A DNA stretch of 35,717 nucleotides from assembly GCA_023138875.1 (NCBI GenBank), contig JAGLOO010000050.1, positions 1 to 35,717 of the forward strand, read 5' to 3'. The stretch comes from Bacteroidales bacterium (GTDB lineage: Bacteria; Bacteroidota; Bacteroidia; Bacteroidales; GCA-2748055). Below are positions 24,635-33,620 of the stretch, piece by piece. The notes below the pieces were generated by a model. It ran no database searches and was not told where the DNA came from. It saw nothing but the letters and a program-made list of their open reading frames with translations. Positions within the stretch are counted from its first letter, which is position 1. Every line of letters starts with the position of its first letter. Both the position numbers and the translations under genes were made by a program.

Positions 24635-26173
24635 TTATTCCCTTAAAAAAAGACTCTTCGTAGAAAAAGCCGGGTCGCAGGTCAGGTTCATACGCAGTTT
24701 CCTTAGACCGGCTTCATCCCCCGGTGTGGGAATATGGGTCAGGTGAACCTCACAGTTCCTGAGTTCCTTCAATTTCTGGACTGCCATCTGGGCGGCGGGA
24801 TTCGAAATAGCTGATATCCCCAGTGCGATCATGGTTTCTTCCAGGTCGAGGCTGACCATCTTGCCCTTCAGGATCTCCTTTTTGAGAAAAGCAATTGAAT
24901 CGATGATACTTTTTGGCAAAAGGTCTATGCTGTCCGGAAGTTCGGCCAGGTGTTTGGTAGCATTCAGGATGAGGCTGGACGCAGCATGCATGAGAGGTGA
25001 ATTCTTACCTGTGATGATGGTTCCGTCCTTCAGTTCAATGGCTGCCCCGCTAAAGATGCCTTCATTTCCCTTTCCCTGTTTTTCTGCTTCTTTTGCTGCC
25101 TGGATGGCTGGCTCCACAACCTTTCTGTCATCCACCCTTGCATTCACCATTTCCATGATCATCTCAGCCCTATCGAGTGTATCCCTGTCCACCAGTCCTA
25201 TGGCATACTCCACCGCACACCTGTAATATCTCCTGATGATCTCCTGGTGACTGGCTTCCTGGATCACCTCATCATCCATAATTCCTGCACTGGCCCTGTT
25301 GACGCCCATGTCAGTGGGTGATTTGTACATTGAGTCTTCACCAGTAATCTTTTCAATGATTTTTTTAAGCAGTGGAAAGGCTTCATTATCACGATTATAA
25401 TTAACTGATTTGACATTATAAGCTTCCAGGTGGTGATGATCAATCTGTACCAGGTCTTTCAGATCCACGGTGGCTGCTTCGTAAGCTATATTGACCTTGT
25501 GCGAGAGGGCCAGGTTCCAGATCGGGAAAGTTTCGAACTTGGCATAACCGGCCTTTATACCCCTTTTGTAATCATGGTAGAGGTTGCTGAGGCAGGTGGC
25601 CAGTTTGCCGCTCCCTGGCCCCGGAGCAGTTACTACTACAATGGGCTTGCTGGTTTCAATGTATTCATTAGACCCGTAGCCAAAGTCGCTGACGATATAA
25701 TCAACATTCGATGGGTACCCTTTGGTGAACTTGTGTGTATACACCCGCATCCCATTGCGTTCCAGCTTGTTTTTAAAGGATCTGGCAGCTGGCTGGTTCT
25801 CGTAGCGGGTAATGACAACAGCAGAAACATCAATTCCCCACTCCTTAAAATCATCAATGGCCTTCAATGCATCGGAATCATAGGTAATCCCGAAATCAGC
25901 CCTTATTTTCTTTCTCTCAATATCACCTGCATAAATGCAAAGGATGATATCAATTTTGTCTTTCAATTTCTGCAATAGACGCATTTTTACATTTGGATCA
26001 AAACCGGGAAGTACCCTTTCAGCATGGTAATCAAACATGATCTTACCACCAAATTCAAGGTACAGCTTATCCTGAAAACGGTCAACCCGTTCAAGGATAG
26101 CTATCGTCTGCTCTTTTAAATACGCTTCGTTATCGAAACCGATTTTTTTGGAAGGATTAGGTTTTTGGGGCAT
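24635..26173 (-). CDS. DUF1846 family protein
   Basis: This 512-residue protein matches the DUF1846 (UPF0371) family over its whole length. Recognisable parts are IGFDNEAYLKEQTIAILER at the start, KLYLEFGGKIMFDYHAERVL, the P-loop-like VVVTAPGPGSGKLATCLSNL at about 180-200, and SPTDMGVNRASAGIMDD. It has no signal or membrane helix, so it is cytoplasmic. The PGPGSGK segment suggests phosphate or nucleotide binding. The function of the family is not established. It is a single gene with its own promoter region and AT-rich 200-base gaps. Confidence 0.92.
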   Translation of the reverse strand: MPQKPNPSKKIGFDNEAYLKEQTIAILERVDRFQDKLYLEFGGKIMFDYHAERVLPGFDPNVKMRLLQKLKDKIDIILCIYAGDIERKKIRADFGITYDSDALKAIDDFKEWGIDVSAVVITRYENQPAARSFKNKLERNGMRVYTHKFTKGYPSNVDYIVSDFGYGSNEYIETSKPIVVVTAPGPGSGKLATCLSNLYHDYKRGIKAGYAKFETFPIWNLALSHKVNIAYEAATVDLKDLVQIDHHHLEAYNVKSVNYNRDNEAFPLLKKIIEKITGEDSMYKSPTDMGVNRASAGIMDDEVIQEASHQEIIRRYYRCAVEYAIGLVDRDTLDRAEMIMEMVNARVDDRKVVEPAIQAAKEAEKQGKGNEGIFSGAAIELKDGTIITGKNSPLMHAASSLILNATKHLAELPDSIDLLPKSIIDSIAFLKKEILKGKMVSLDLEETMIALGISAISNPAAQMAVQKLKELRNCEVHLTHIPTPGDEAGLRKLRMNLTCDPAFSTKSLFLRE

Positions 26174-26374
26174 TGGTAATGAAAGTTTGAATTACGATTT
26201 CAAGATAAATAAATAATTTAATTCTATATCAGTTTAAGGCTATTCATATTCATTGTTGAGTAACAACCTGTAATGATGACATGGATTGTTCGACTAAAAT
26301 CGGCAAACATTGAACAATACCGAGACAGGATTGTAGTTAAAATAATCCTCAAACAATCCACATAAATTTACAGG

Positions 26375-27337
26375 ATGCAGAAAACCCTTGAATTAACGGA
26401 TATGGCACTGGAGGTGGTGGAAGGACTGAAAGCTTCCAAAAAATATATCTCCTCCAAATTCTTTTATGATGCGGGAGGAAGCCGTATCTTCCAGGATATC
26501 ATGCAGATGCCCGAATACTATCCCACCGGATGCGAGGCTGAGATATTCGAGACACACAAGCGCAGGATCGGATCCCTGTTCTGCAGGGATTGCAACACGG
26601 TGGAGCTGGTGGAGCTGGGTGCAGGGAATGGACAGAAAACCCGGATCCTGATCCGGGGCCTGCTGGATGAACAGGTGAACTTCAGGTACATCCCCGTGGA
26701 TATCTCCGAAGAGGCTGTTATACAATTGGAGGGTTCCATGAAACAGCAATTTCCCGGGTTATCCATGGTAACCCGCATTGGAGACTATTTCCACATGATC
26801 GAAGATCTATCCCGGGAGTATCCCGACCGTAAGGTTGTGATGTTCCTGGGTTCCAACCTTGGAAATTTCAACCGTGAGCAGAGCATCTCATTCCTCAGTC
26901 AGTTGAACCTTGTCATGTCGGACGATGACCTGTTCTTTATCGGTCTTGACCTGAAGAAAGATCCGGAAGTGATCCGAAGAGCCTATGATGATCCCCACGG
27001 TCACACCCGCGATTTCAACCTCAACCTGCTGAAAAGGCTGAACAGGGAACTGGGTGCAGATTTCAACCTGGACCACTTCATGCATGCACCCTATTATGAC
27101 CCGGAAACAGGGACCGCAAAAAGTTACCTGGTAAGCACCAGGGACCAGAATGTTAGGCTGCAAGATGTAGATGACACCATTCATTTCGGGAAATGGGAAA
27201 CCATCTACACTGAAATGTCCCAGAAGTATGACATGGAGATGATCCACGACCTGGCAGATGCCAGTGGTTTCAGGGTGGCAGAAAGCTTCTTCGACCGCCG
27301 GGAGTATTTTGTGAACTCATTGTGGGAAAAAGTGTAA
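26375..27337 (+). CDS. egtD: EgtD-like L-histidine N-alpha-methyltransferase
   Basis: This 320-residue protein is a SAM-dependent methyltransferase of the EgtD (DUF2260) group. It has SSKFFYDAGGSRIFQDIMQM and PEYYPTGCEAEIFE near the N-terminus, a SAM-binding VELGAGNGQKTRILI, YIPVDISEEAV, and MFLGSNLGNFNREQ. The C-terminal part has NLNLLKRLNRELGADF and a FFDRREYFVNSLW close. EgtD trimethylates histidine to hercynine, the first step of ergothioneine synthesis. No egtB or other ergothioneine gene is in this window, so hercynine alone, or a partner elsewhere, must be considered. The start ATG at 26375 follows a 200-base AT-rich gap. Confidence 0.85.
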   Translation: MQKTLELTDMALEVVEGLKASKKYISSKFFYDAGGSRIFQDIMQMPEYYPTGCEAEIFETHKRRIGSLFCRDCNTVELVELGAGNGQKTRILIRGLLDEQVNFRYIPVDISEEAVIQLEGSMKQQFPGLSMVTRIGDYFHMIEDLSREYPDRKVVMFLGSNLGNFNREQSISFLSQLNLVMSDDDLFFIGLDLKKDPEVIRRAYDDPHGHTRDFNLNLLKRLNRELGADFNLDHFMHAPYYDPETGTAKSYLVSTRDQNVRLQDVDDTIHFGKWETIYTEMSQKYDMEMIHDLADASGFRVAESFFDRREYFVNSLWEKV

Positions 27338-27546
27338 GGTTATCCATTCTGTAACGACCATATACACACATTGACAAATTATTTCTTATGAAAACAGTGT
27401 AGCCTTCTGGAGGGATGTAGAGGTCACAAAATAAATGGGTTATAACATATTTTAACGATTTTCCGTTGATTTAGACCCCCTGATTGGCTAACTTGGTTCA
27501 ATATTTGTACTTCTGAAGTGAAACTAACGCTACCACGTTTGCCGGA

Positions 27547-30500
27547 ATGATCAAAAGATATATTTATCTTTTTATACTAACGCTATTCCTGAATCCATCC
27601 CTTTCCGGTCAGGATGAGTATGTTCGTTTTAAGAGGATCACCATCAATGAAGGGCTTTCCCTCAGTTCTGTGTATAATATTTACCAGGATTCCAAGGGTT
27701 TCATGTGGTTCGGCACCGAAGACGGGCTCAATAAATATGACGGACAGAACATTACGGTATACGGTGCCACCACCGACCAGCATCACATCCTTGCCAATAA
27801 ATGGATTGAACTGGTCTACGAAGATAAATCGGGCATGATCTGGCTCGGGTCCCGGGGCGGACTCACCAAATACAATCCCCGCAGGGGTGTTTTTTCCACC
27901 ATCCAGCACGATCCCTCGTCGCCCAACTCCCTTTCCAATGATACGGTGACTGTCATTGCGGCTGACATTCGAAATGATGTATGGGTAGGTACATTCCAGG
28001 GATTGAATCGCGTAGACAGGTTTACCAACGACGTGGAACGGATCATTCCGGATGAAGAAGAACTTGCAGGTCTCACATCCCGGATTACCGGGTTTATCCA
28101 GGATAGGTCGGGCACCTTCTGGATCGGTACATACCAGGGATTGTACAGCTATGACAGCAAATCCAACCTCTTTTTCAATGAAACTGCCGATGGCTCCCTC
28201 GATAACGACATAAGGATTTATTGCATGTCTGATGGAGAGGATGCCCTCTGGCTGGGAACAAATAAGGGCCTTGTGCAGCTGGATCTTTCAGGAGACAGGC
28301 AACACCACCAGTTCCCAATGGAATTCTCAGATCCGGAATCAGAAATGTCATCGATACTTGTGGACAGGCTTAACCAGGTGTGGATACAGACCGGGGATGG
28401 ACTCTACTGCTATAAATTACAGGAAAATGACATTCAGAAGGTTATCGGAACAGGGGGAGTCACTCACTCGCTGGCCCTCAATCCCGTGGAACCACTGGTG
28501 GAAGACAGGAATGGCTTTATCTGGTACGGATCATTCAACGATGGTGTATTTAAGATTGATCCGCAAACCCTCAACTATAAGCACCTCATCCATAATCCAG
28601 CCGATCCACAGAGCCTTGCTGAAAACTCCATCAACTGCATCTTTGAGGACCGCTCAGGGACCATGTGGTTTGGAAGCTTTGGTGCCGGGATCAGCATCAT
28701 GGATCCCCAGGCTAACATATTTACCCTGTTTAAGAACAATCCGTTCAACTCCAACAGCCTGGCCAGCTCATTCATATGGACCATCTTCGAGGCGTCCGAC
28801 AGTACCATCTGGATCGGAAGCAATGCCCATGGGATCAGCTGTTACAATCCAAGACACGGAACCTTCACCCATATTAATCACAATCCTGTTGATCCCACAT
28901 CCCTCTCCAATTCATCGGTAAGAAAGATCTACCAGGATAGCAAAGAGAGGATCTGGATAGGAACTGACGGGGGCGGACTGAACCTGTACAATCATAAAGA
29001 CCGCTCTTTCACCCACTTCGTGCATGATCCGGCCGACCCAACCTCTATTTCTGACAACTCTGTCAGGGCCATCTACGAAGACCGCCATGGTGAGATCTGG
29101 GTGGGGACCAGGAATGGACTTAACCTGCTCGAAACAGATCAGAATTCTTTTCGACGGTTTCTTACAGATGCAGCTGATGACAACTCTCCTCCTCACAACT
29201 TTATCTATTCTGCCATCTACCAGGACAGGGAAGACAACCTCTGGATTGGCACCTATGGAGGTGGACTCTGTAAAATGGATCCGGAGGACGGAAGTTGCAT
29301 CAGCTATAACCATGATCCTGAGGATCCTACTACCATCTCCGACAATATCGTTTTTTCCATCCATGAAGATGAAATGGGGAGGTTCTGGATCGGGACCAAT
29401 AGCGGGTTGAACATGTTCTACCCGGCTACAGAGTCCTTCCGCCGTTTTGGGGTGAGTGAGGGACTGGCCAACGAGGTAATTTACGGAGTTCTGCCCGATG
29501 ACGACAACTGGATCTGGCTGAGCACAAACCTGGGGATCATCCGGTTTAACCTTGAAACATTCCAGGTAAAGAACTATGACATGAACGATGGTCTACAGAG
29601 CAATGAGTTCAATGGAGGGGCCTACCACAGGGGCGGTGATGGCAGGCTCTATTTTGGAGGGGTTTATGGTTTAAACGTGATCGATCCATCAAGCATAGAA
29701 CCTTCAAGCAACGTGACCGAAGTAACGCTGACCAAACTAGAGGTGCTGGGAAAGGATGTATTGATTGCAGGAGTCGACCTGGAAGAGGCATTTGAAGAGG
29801 ATCCCAACCGTATCATAGAGTTTGAAGGTGAATACTATTCCAGCGAAAACATCACCTACATGGAAGAGATTGTGCTGGATTACAACCACCGTTTCTTCTC
29901 CATTGAGTTTTCTGCCCTGAATAATCTCCAGCAGGGAAAGCTTCAGTATTCCTACATCATGGAGAACCTGGAGACTGAATGGAACAATGTGGGAAGCAGG
30001 AACTATGTTTCCTATGCCAACATGAAAACCGGGTCGTACCTGTTAAAAGTGGTGGCAGAAAATACTGATGGCTTCAGGAGCGATCCACCCCTGCAACTGA
30101 GGATCGTTGTCACGCCGCCCTTCTGGAGGTCATGGTGGTTCATCCTTCTGGAAGCGATGGTCGCTTCAGCCATTGCTGTGATGATCTATATTTACCTTGT
30201 AAAATCCCGGACCAACAGGCTGCTGAAATATCAGAACCACCAGATCAGCCTGACCAACGAGGCCCTGAGAGAATCTGAAAAGAACCTCATGGAGCTGAAT
30301 GCCACCAAGGATAAATTCTTCTCCATCATCTCCCATGACCTGAAGAATCCTTTTTCCAGCCTGCTCTCCATCAGTGAACTGATGGTGGATAGTTTTGATG
30401 ATGCGGACACGGATGACCATAGGGCTGGTTTCAGAAAGATCAACCAGTCTGTAAGGCACCTGTTGAGCCTGCTTGAGAACCTGCTTACCTGGTCCAGCTC

Positions 30501-30984
30501 CCAGCGCGGAAAGATCAAGTGTGACCCGGTGAGGTTCAACCTCAGCAACCTGATACAGGAAAACATCAACCTGCATAAGCTTCCTGCCGAGAAAAAAGGC
30601 ATCGAACTGTTTTCACCCACAGAGGATGCGGTCTATGCCCATGGCGACCGTGACATGATCAACAGTGTGATCCGCAACCTGATGACCAATGCGGTCAAAT
30701 TCACCGACCGGGATAAAAAGGTGGAGGTTAAAGTCCTCAAAAAAGAGAAGAATATTGAAGTGTGTATTGTGGATGAAGGGATCGGGATCACAAAGGAGAA
30801 CCTGCGAAAACTCTTCCGGATCGACGAAAAATTCAAATCCACCGGTACGGCAGGAGAAAAAGGAACCGGGTTGGGACTGATCATCTGCCGTGAATTCATT
30901 GAAAAGAACGGCGGCGAAATCACCGTTCAGAGCAAACCCGGCGAAGGAACCACCTTTCGCTTCACCATTCCCATGTCAAATTAG
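27547..30984 (+). CDS. propeller-type sensor histidine kinase (reg_prop, Y_Y_Y, HisKA, HATPase)
   Basis: This 1145-residue protein has a signal peptide (ending LSGQ, about residue 21). Fourteen beta-propeller repeats follow, of the type FMWFGTEDGL, MIWLGSRGGL, NLWIGTYGGG, giving two seven-bladed propellers to about residue 715. A Y_Y_Y domain (about 779-858), one membrane helix (about 863-886) and a cytoplasmic kinase complete it. The kinase has HisKA with FSIISHDLKNPFSS (His930), an N-box NLMTNAVKFTD (about 1044), and G-boxes DEGIGITKENL and GEKGTGLGLIICREF. Family members sense periplasmic ligands, often glycans. Unlike classical hybrid HTCS proteins it ends after the ATPase domain, with no receiver or AraC-type domain, so it needs a separate response regulator, which is not in the window. 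Confidence 0.93.
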   Translation: MIKRYIYLFILTLFLNPSLSGQDEYVRFKRITINEGLSLSSVYNIYQDSKGFMWFGTEDGLNKYDGQNITVYGATTDQHHILANKWIELVYEDKSGMIWLGSRGGLTKYNPRRGVFSTIQHDPSSPNSLSNDTVTVIAADIRNDVWVGTFQGLNRVDRFTNDVERIIPDEEELAGLTSRITGFIQDRSGTFWIGTYQGLYSYDSKSNLFFNETADGSLDNDIRIYCMSDGEDALWLGTNKGLVQLDLSGDRQHHQFPMEFSDPESEMSSILVDRLNQVWIQTGDGLYCYKLQENDIQKVIGTGGVTHSLALNPVEPLVEDRNGFIWYGSFNDGVFKIDPQTLNYKHLIHNPADPQSLAENSINCIFEDRSGTMWFGSFGAGISIMDPQANIFTLFKNNPFNSNSLASSFIWTIFEASDSTIWIGSNAHGISCYNPRHGTFTHINHNPVDPTSLSNSSVRKIYQDSKERIWIGTDGGGLNLYNHKDRSFTHFVHDPADPTSISDNSVRAIYEDRHGEIWVGTRNGLNLLETDQNSFRRFLTDAADDNSPPHNFIYSAIYQDREDNLWIGTYGGGLCKMDPEDGSCISYNHDPEDPTTISDNIVFSIHEDEMGRFWIGTNSGLNMFYPATESFRRFGVSEGLANEVIYGVLPDDDNWIWLSTNLGIIRFNLETFQVKNYDMNDGLQSNEFNGGAYHRGGDGRLYFGGVYGLNVIDPSSIEPSSNVTEVTLTKLEVLGKDVLIAGVDLEEAFEEDPNRIIEFEGEYYSSENITYMEEIVLDYNHRFFSIEFSALNNLQQGKLQYSYIMENLETEWNNVGSRNYVSYANMKTGSYLLKVVAENTDGFRSDPPLQLRIVVTPPFWRSWWFILLEAMVASAIAVMIYIYLVKSRTNRLLKYQNHQISLTNEALRESEKNLMELNATKDKFFSIISHDLKNPFSSLLSISELMVDSFDDADTDDHRAGFRKINQSVRHLLSLLENLLTWSSSQRGKIKCDPVRFNLSNLIQENINLHKLPAEKKGIELFSPTEDAVYAHGDRDMINSVIRNLMTNAVKFTDRDKKVEVKVLKKEKNIEVCIVDEGIGITKENLRKLFRIDEKFKSTGTAGEKGTGLGLIICREFIEKNGGEITVQSKPGEGTTFRFTIPMSN

Positions 30985-30995
30985 CCAGTTCAGCC
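30958..30995 (+). repeat. direct repeat copy 1 (kinase 3' end)
   Basis: This covers the last codons and stop of the kinase gene and about a dozen bases beyond. It matches 32667-32704 with four mismatches in 38 bases, including an identical 19-base core GTCAAATTAGCCAGTTCAG. The two copies flank the minus-strand gene pair. Confidence 0.85.
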
Positions 30996-31010
30996 CAATC
31001 TGCCTTCTGA

Positions 31011-31862
31011 TCAATTAAAATTCACAAACCTGAACGATATATCGCCATTTTTCAAATTTAACTGAAAATAACCTGCATTGCTCAGTCCATCTTTCAAAGC
31101 ATCCATCACAATGTGCCAGGTGCTGCCAAACCTTTGGGTATAATGAAAATGATCATGCCCCGTAATAACCATATCGACCTGGTGTTCGGAAAATAATTCT
31201 AAAAGTACAACCAGCTCTTCAACAGGCGGGTTCGTGGTTGTTGTACGCCTGAACCGAAACAAATTGTTGTGCGTAAATACAACACATCGGCGATGGTCAG
31301 GACGTACACTTTCAAGTATTTCTTTAAACCAGTCCAGTTGCATATTCCCCAGCGTCCCACCACCGGTGTCCAGGCAGATATACAGATCCGTAGCCACCGG
31401 TGTCCTGATTGTAAAGAAAAAAGTGGAAGATCCGAACCTGGAATAGAACTCCTCCCAACCATTAAAATAGAGATCATGGTTACCCGCTATAAGAAATGAT
31501 GGTAAGGAATCCTGATCGGGAAGATGCTGGTCAAAGACGGCGTAATCCTCCACATGTCCTGTGGTCAGATCACCCACCATTACAACTGCCGATGCATTTG
31601 AGGTTATGGCCCTGGACAAAAGGGTATCCAGGTTCATTGTACCCCCCACATGACTGTCGCCCATGGAAAGGATAAGGTAGTCATCAGATGGAACAACGAT
31701 CTCCCGGTAAGGATGCATGGCATTCCATTCCATGGATTGCTCAAACCGTTGATTAACCGATTCATATGATATAAACATGCCTGGAATATCTGCAACCTCA
31801 CACGCCGTTAAAGTCAGTACAATAATCAGCGTAAACGGGATCTTCATCTGTTTATAATTCAT
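31011..31862 (-). CDS. calcineurin-like metallophosphoesterase, predicted lipoprotein
   Basis: This 283-residue protein has a lipoprotein signal (IPFTLIIVLTLTAC), so it is probably anchored in the membrane facing the periplasm. The metallophosphoesterase motifs are all present in order: GDSHVG, VGDLTTG, AGNHDLY, FTHNN and GHDHFHY, giving the Asp, His and Asn ligands for two metal ions. Its substrate is a phosphate ester of unknown kind. The ATG at 31862 is used, one base after the stop of the upstream gene; an ATG five codons later (31847) would also leave a good signal. Together with the upstream gene it forms an AT-richer two-gene island bounded by direct repeats. Confidence 0.85.
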   Translation of the reverse strand: MNYKQMKIPFTLIIVLTLTACEVADIPGMFISYESVNQRFEQSMEWNAMHPYREIVVPSDDYLILSMGDSHVGGTMNLDTLLSRAITSNASAVVMVGDLTTGHVEDYAVFDQHLPDQDSLPSFLIAGNHDLYFNGWEEFYSRFGSSTFFFTIRTPVATDLYICLDTGGGTLGNMQLDWFKEILESVRPDHRRCVVFTHNNLFRFRRTTTTNPPVEELVVLLELFSEHQVDMVITGHDHFHYTQRFGSTWHIVMDALKDGLSNAGYFQLNLKNGDISFRFVNFN

Positions 31863-31863
31863 T

Positions 31864-32628
31864 TTAATGGATGTCCCATATGATTCCTGTCCTAAAGAAA
31901 AAACCAAAATAATTCACACTCAGATTAAAGGCCCCGGCACTTTTATACCAGGCTTCCATAAACAGATTCAAAGTCGAACTCACCCTGGACTGGCCACGCA
32001 GGGTAAAGACAGGATTGGTTTCCTGGTTAATAATAAAATAGTCAATGTTTGTAACAGACAAGCCGATATTCCATTGGTTATCAGCTGGTTTCAAGTGATA
32101 GCCAAAGGAATAGACCAAATTCCAGTTCTCTCTGATCCTTTCATCCTCAATGTACCCATTTGAATCAATCGCCTTTTGCGTAAAAGCAAAGCTTCTGAAT
32201 TCAGTCCCAAAGCGCAAGGTAAAATGATTGAGCTTCATATCCAGCAACACGCCCCAATTGGTCTCACGCAACACATCTGAAAATGGAGTCCAAAGACAGA
32301 ATCCCTCTATTTCGAAAGGAAATTTTTTGACCTGCAGTTGTCTTGAAACCTTGAAGCTATATCCAGAAAAAACACGATCATTATTGCTTTTCAAATCAAC
32401 CTGAAGCCCGGTTTCAATACTGTTCTTGCCAAACTGATATTCCACCAGTCCTGCTGTTTTTATAAAAATCCCGTCCGAAACATTGTTCGAGCCCATATCC
32501 ATATACCCCGATATCTGCGTTTGGGCCATCAGGTTCATTCCTGTCCCAAAGCAGAGAAATGCAAATGAAATAACTGTACTGATTTTTATATGCTTGATGG
32601 TATTCTCCGGTTTTTGAAGTTCGTCCAT
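31864..32628 (-). CDS. predicted outer-membrane beta-barrel-like protein
   Basis: This 254-residue protein has a charged leader and a signal peptide ending MNLMAQTQ (about residue 36). The mature part is made of alternating short strands with aromatic ends, for example QISGYMDMGSNNV, LVEYQFGKNSIETGLQV, NHFTLRFGTEFRSF and LNLFMEAWYKSAGAF, and it ends near a terminal aromatic-rich strand. This is the pattern of a small outer-membrane barrel, but no family is recognised. It is translationally close to the metallophosphoesterase gene (stop and start one base apart), so the two probably work together at the cell envelope. Confidence 0.7.
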   Translation of the reverse strand: MDELQKPENTIKHIKISTVISFAFLCFGTGMNLMAQTQISGYMDMGSNNVSDGIFIKTAGLVEYQFGKNSIETGLQVDLKSNNDRVFSGYSFKVSRQLQVKKFPFEIEGFCLWTPFSDVLRETNWGVLLDMKLNHFTLRFGTEFRSFAFTQKAIDSNGYIEDERIRENWNLVYSFGYHLKPADNQWNIGLSVTNIDYFIINQETNPVFTLRGQSRVSSTLNLFMEAWYKSAGAFNLSVNYFGFFFRTGIIWDIH

Positions 32629-32666
32629 AGTAAATATAGGGGTATTATCAAGGCAGACAAAAAATC

Positions 32667-32704
32667 CGCTTCACCATCCCCGGGTCAAATTAGCCAGTTC
32701 AGAC
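32667..32704 (+). repeat. direct repeat copy 2 (kinase 3'-end remnant)
   Basis: This reads IRFTIPGSN and a stop, nearly the same as the RFTIPMSN end of the kinase gene at 30984, and continues with the same bases after the stop. Sequence to the left (before about 32664) no longer matches the kinase. It appears to be the stub of a second kinase copy, or of the original junction with the yicC promoter region. Confidence 0.8.
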
Positions 32705-32720
32705 CATTTTACTAATTTTG
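32690..32720 (+). promoter_or_regulatory. candidate promoter for yicC-gmk-nadD
   Basis: TAATTTTG at 32713-32720 is a full match to TAnnTTTG. A TTAG at 32690-32693 sits 19 bases upstream, close to the TTTG -33 box with typical spacing. The predicted start of transcription is near 32727, 18 bases before the yicC ATG. The region overlaps the kinase-stub repeat. Confidence 0.5.
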
Positions 32721-32744
32721 CTCTGAACAGAACCCAAGTAATCC

Positions 32745-33620
32745 ATGATCAGATCCATGACCGGTTTCGGAAGGGCCGAGTGTCTCCTTCCCGATAAGAA
32801 GCTGACTATTGAAATTAAGTCTCTCAACAGCAAGCAGATGGATACTAACACCCGCCTCCCTTCCCTCTACAAAGAGAAGGAGTTGGAGATCAGGCAGATC
32901 ATTTCTGCTGCCCTGGACAGGGGTAAGGTGGAGTGTTCCTTTTATTATGAACTGACCAATGATGCAGGCTCGGGAACCATCAATGGGCCAGTGGTAAAGA
33001 GCTATTATGAGCAACTCTACAGGATTTCGGAAGAACTGGGACTGGAAGTATCAATCGAGCTCCTGAATACGGTCATGCGGATGCCCGATACCATCCGGTC
33101 AGAGAAACCTGAACTGGTAGATGAGGAGTGGAACACGGTCAAAACAGGCCTCCAGCAGGCAGTTCAGCAGGTGAACGGATTCCGTTTCCAGGAAGGAGAA
33201 GCCCTGGACAAGGACCTGCGGGATCGTGTCGGCGCCATTTCTGAAAAGTTGTCACAGGTAGAGCAGCACGAGGCGGAACGCATCCAGCGGATACGGGAAC
33301 GCATCGGGAACAACCTGGCTACTTACCTGAAAAAAGAAGATATGGATGAGAACCGGTTTGAACAAGAACTGATCTTTTATCTTGAAAAGCTGGATGTTTC
33401 AGAGGAGAAAGTGAGGCTGGCCAACCATTGCAGCTATTTTCTGGAAACCATGGATGAACCGGGTCCCATTGGAAAAAAGCTGGGATTCATCTCCCAGGAA
33501 ATGGGCCGTGAAATCAACACCCTTGGATCGAAGGCCAACCATGCAGAAATTCAGCGACTGGTAGTGGAGATGAAAGATGAACTGGAGCGTATCAAGGAAC
33601 AAATCCTCAATGTACTGTAA
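32745..33620 (+). CDS. yicC: YicC-family endoribonuclease
   Basis: This 291-residue protein has the family's N-terminal motif MIRSMTGFGRAE, then EIKSLNSKQMDTNTRLPSLY, and the conserved C-terminal segment EMGREINTLGSKANHAEI, with acidic and His residues thought to bind metal. YicC proteins are cytoplasmic and have been described as RNA-cutting factors. The length is typical. The stop TAA overlaps the gmk ATG (TAATG), so the two are translationally coupled; the yicC-gmk pairing is widespread. Confidence 0.95.
   Translation: MIRSMTGFGRAECLLPDKKLTIEIKSLNSKQMDTNTRLPSLYKEKELEIRQIISAALDRGKVECSFYYELTNDAGSGTINGPVVKSYYEQLYRISEELGLEVSIELLNTVMRMPDTIRSEKPELVDEEWNTVKTGLQQAVQQVNGFRFQEGEALDKDLRDRVGAISEKLSQVEQHEAERIQRIRERIGNNLATYLKKEDMDENRFEQELIFYLEKLDVSEEKVRLANHCSYFLETMDEPGPIGKKLGFISQEMGREINTLGSKANHAEIQRLVVEMKDELERIKEQILNVL

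Noticed and set aside
26279-26364. Separated inverted repeat GGATTGTT / AACAATCC upstream of egtD
   Set aside because: Only eight paired bases over a span of about 80; this can occur by chance in AT-rich spacer.
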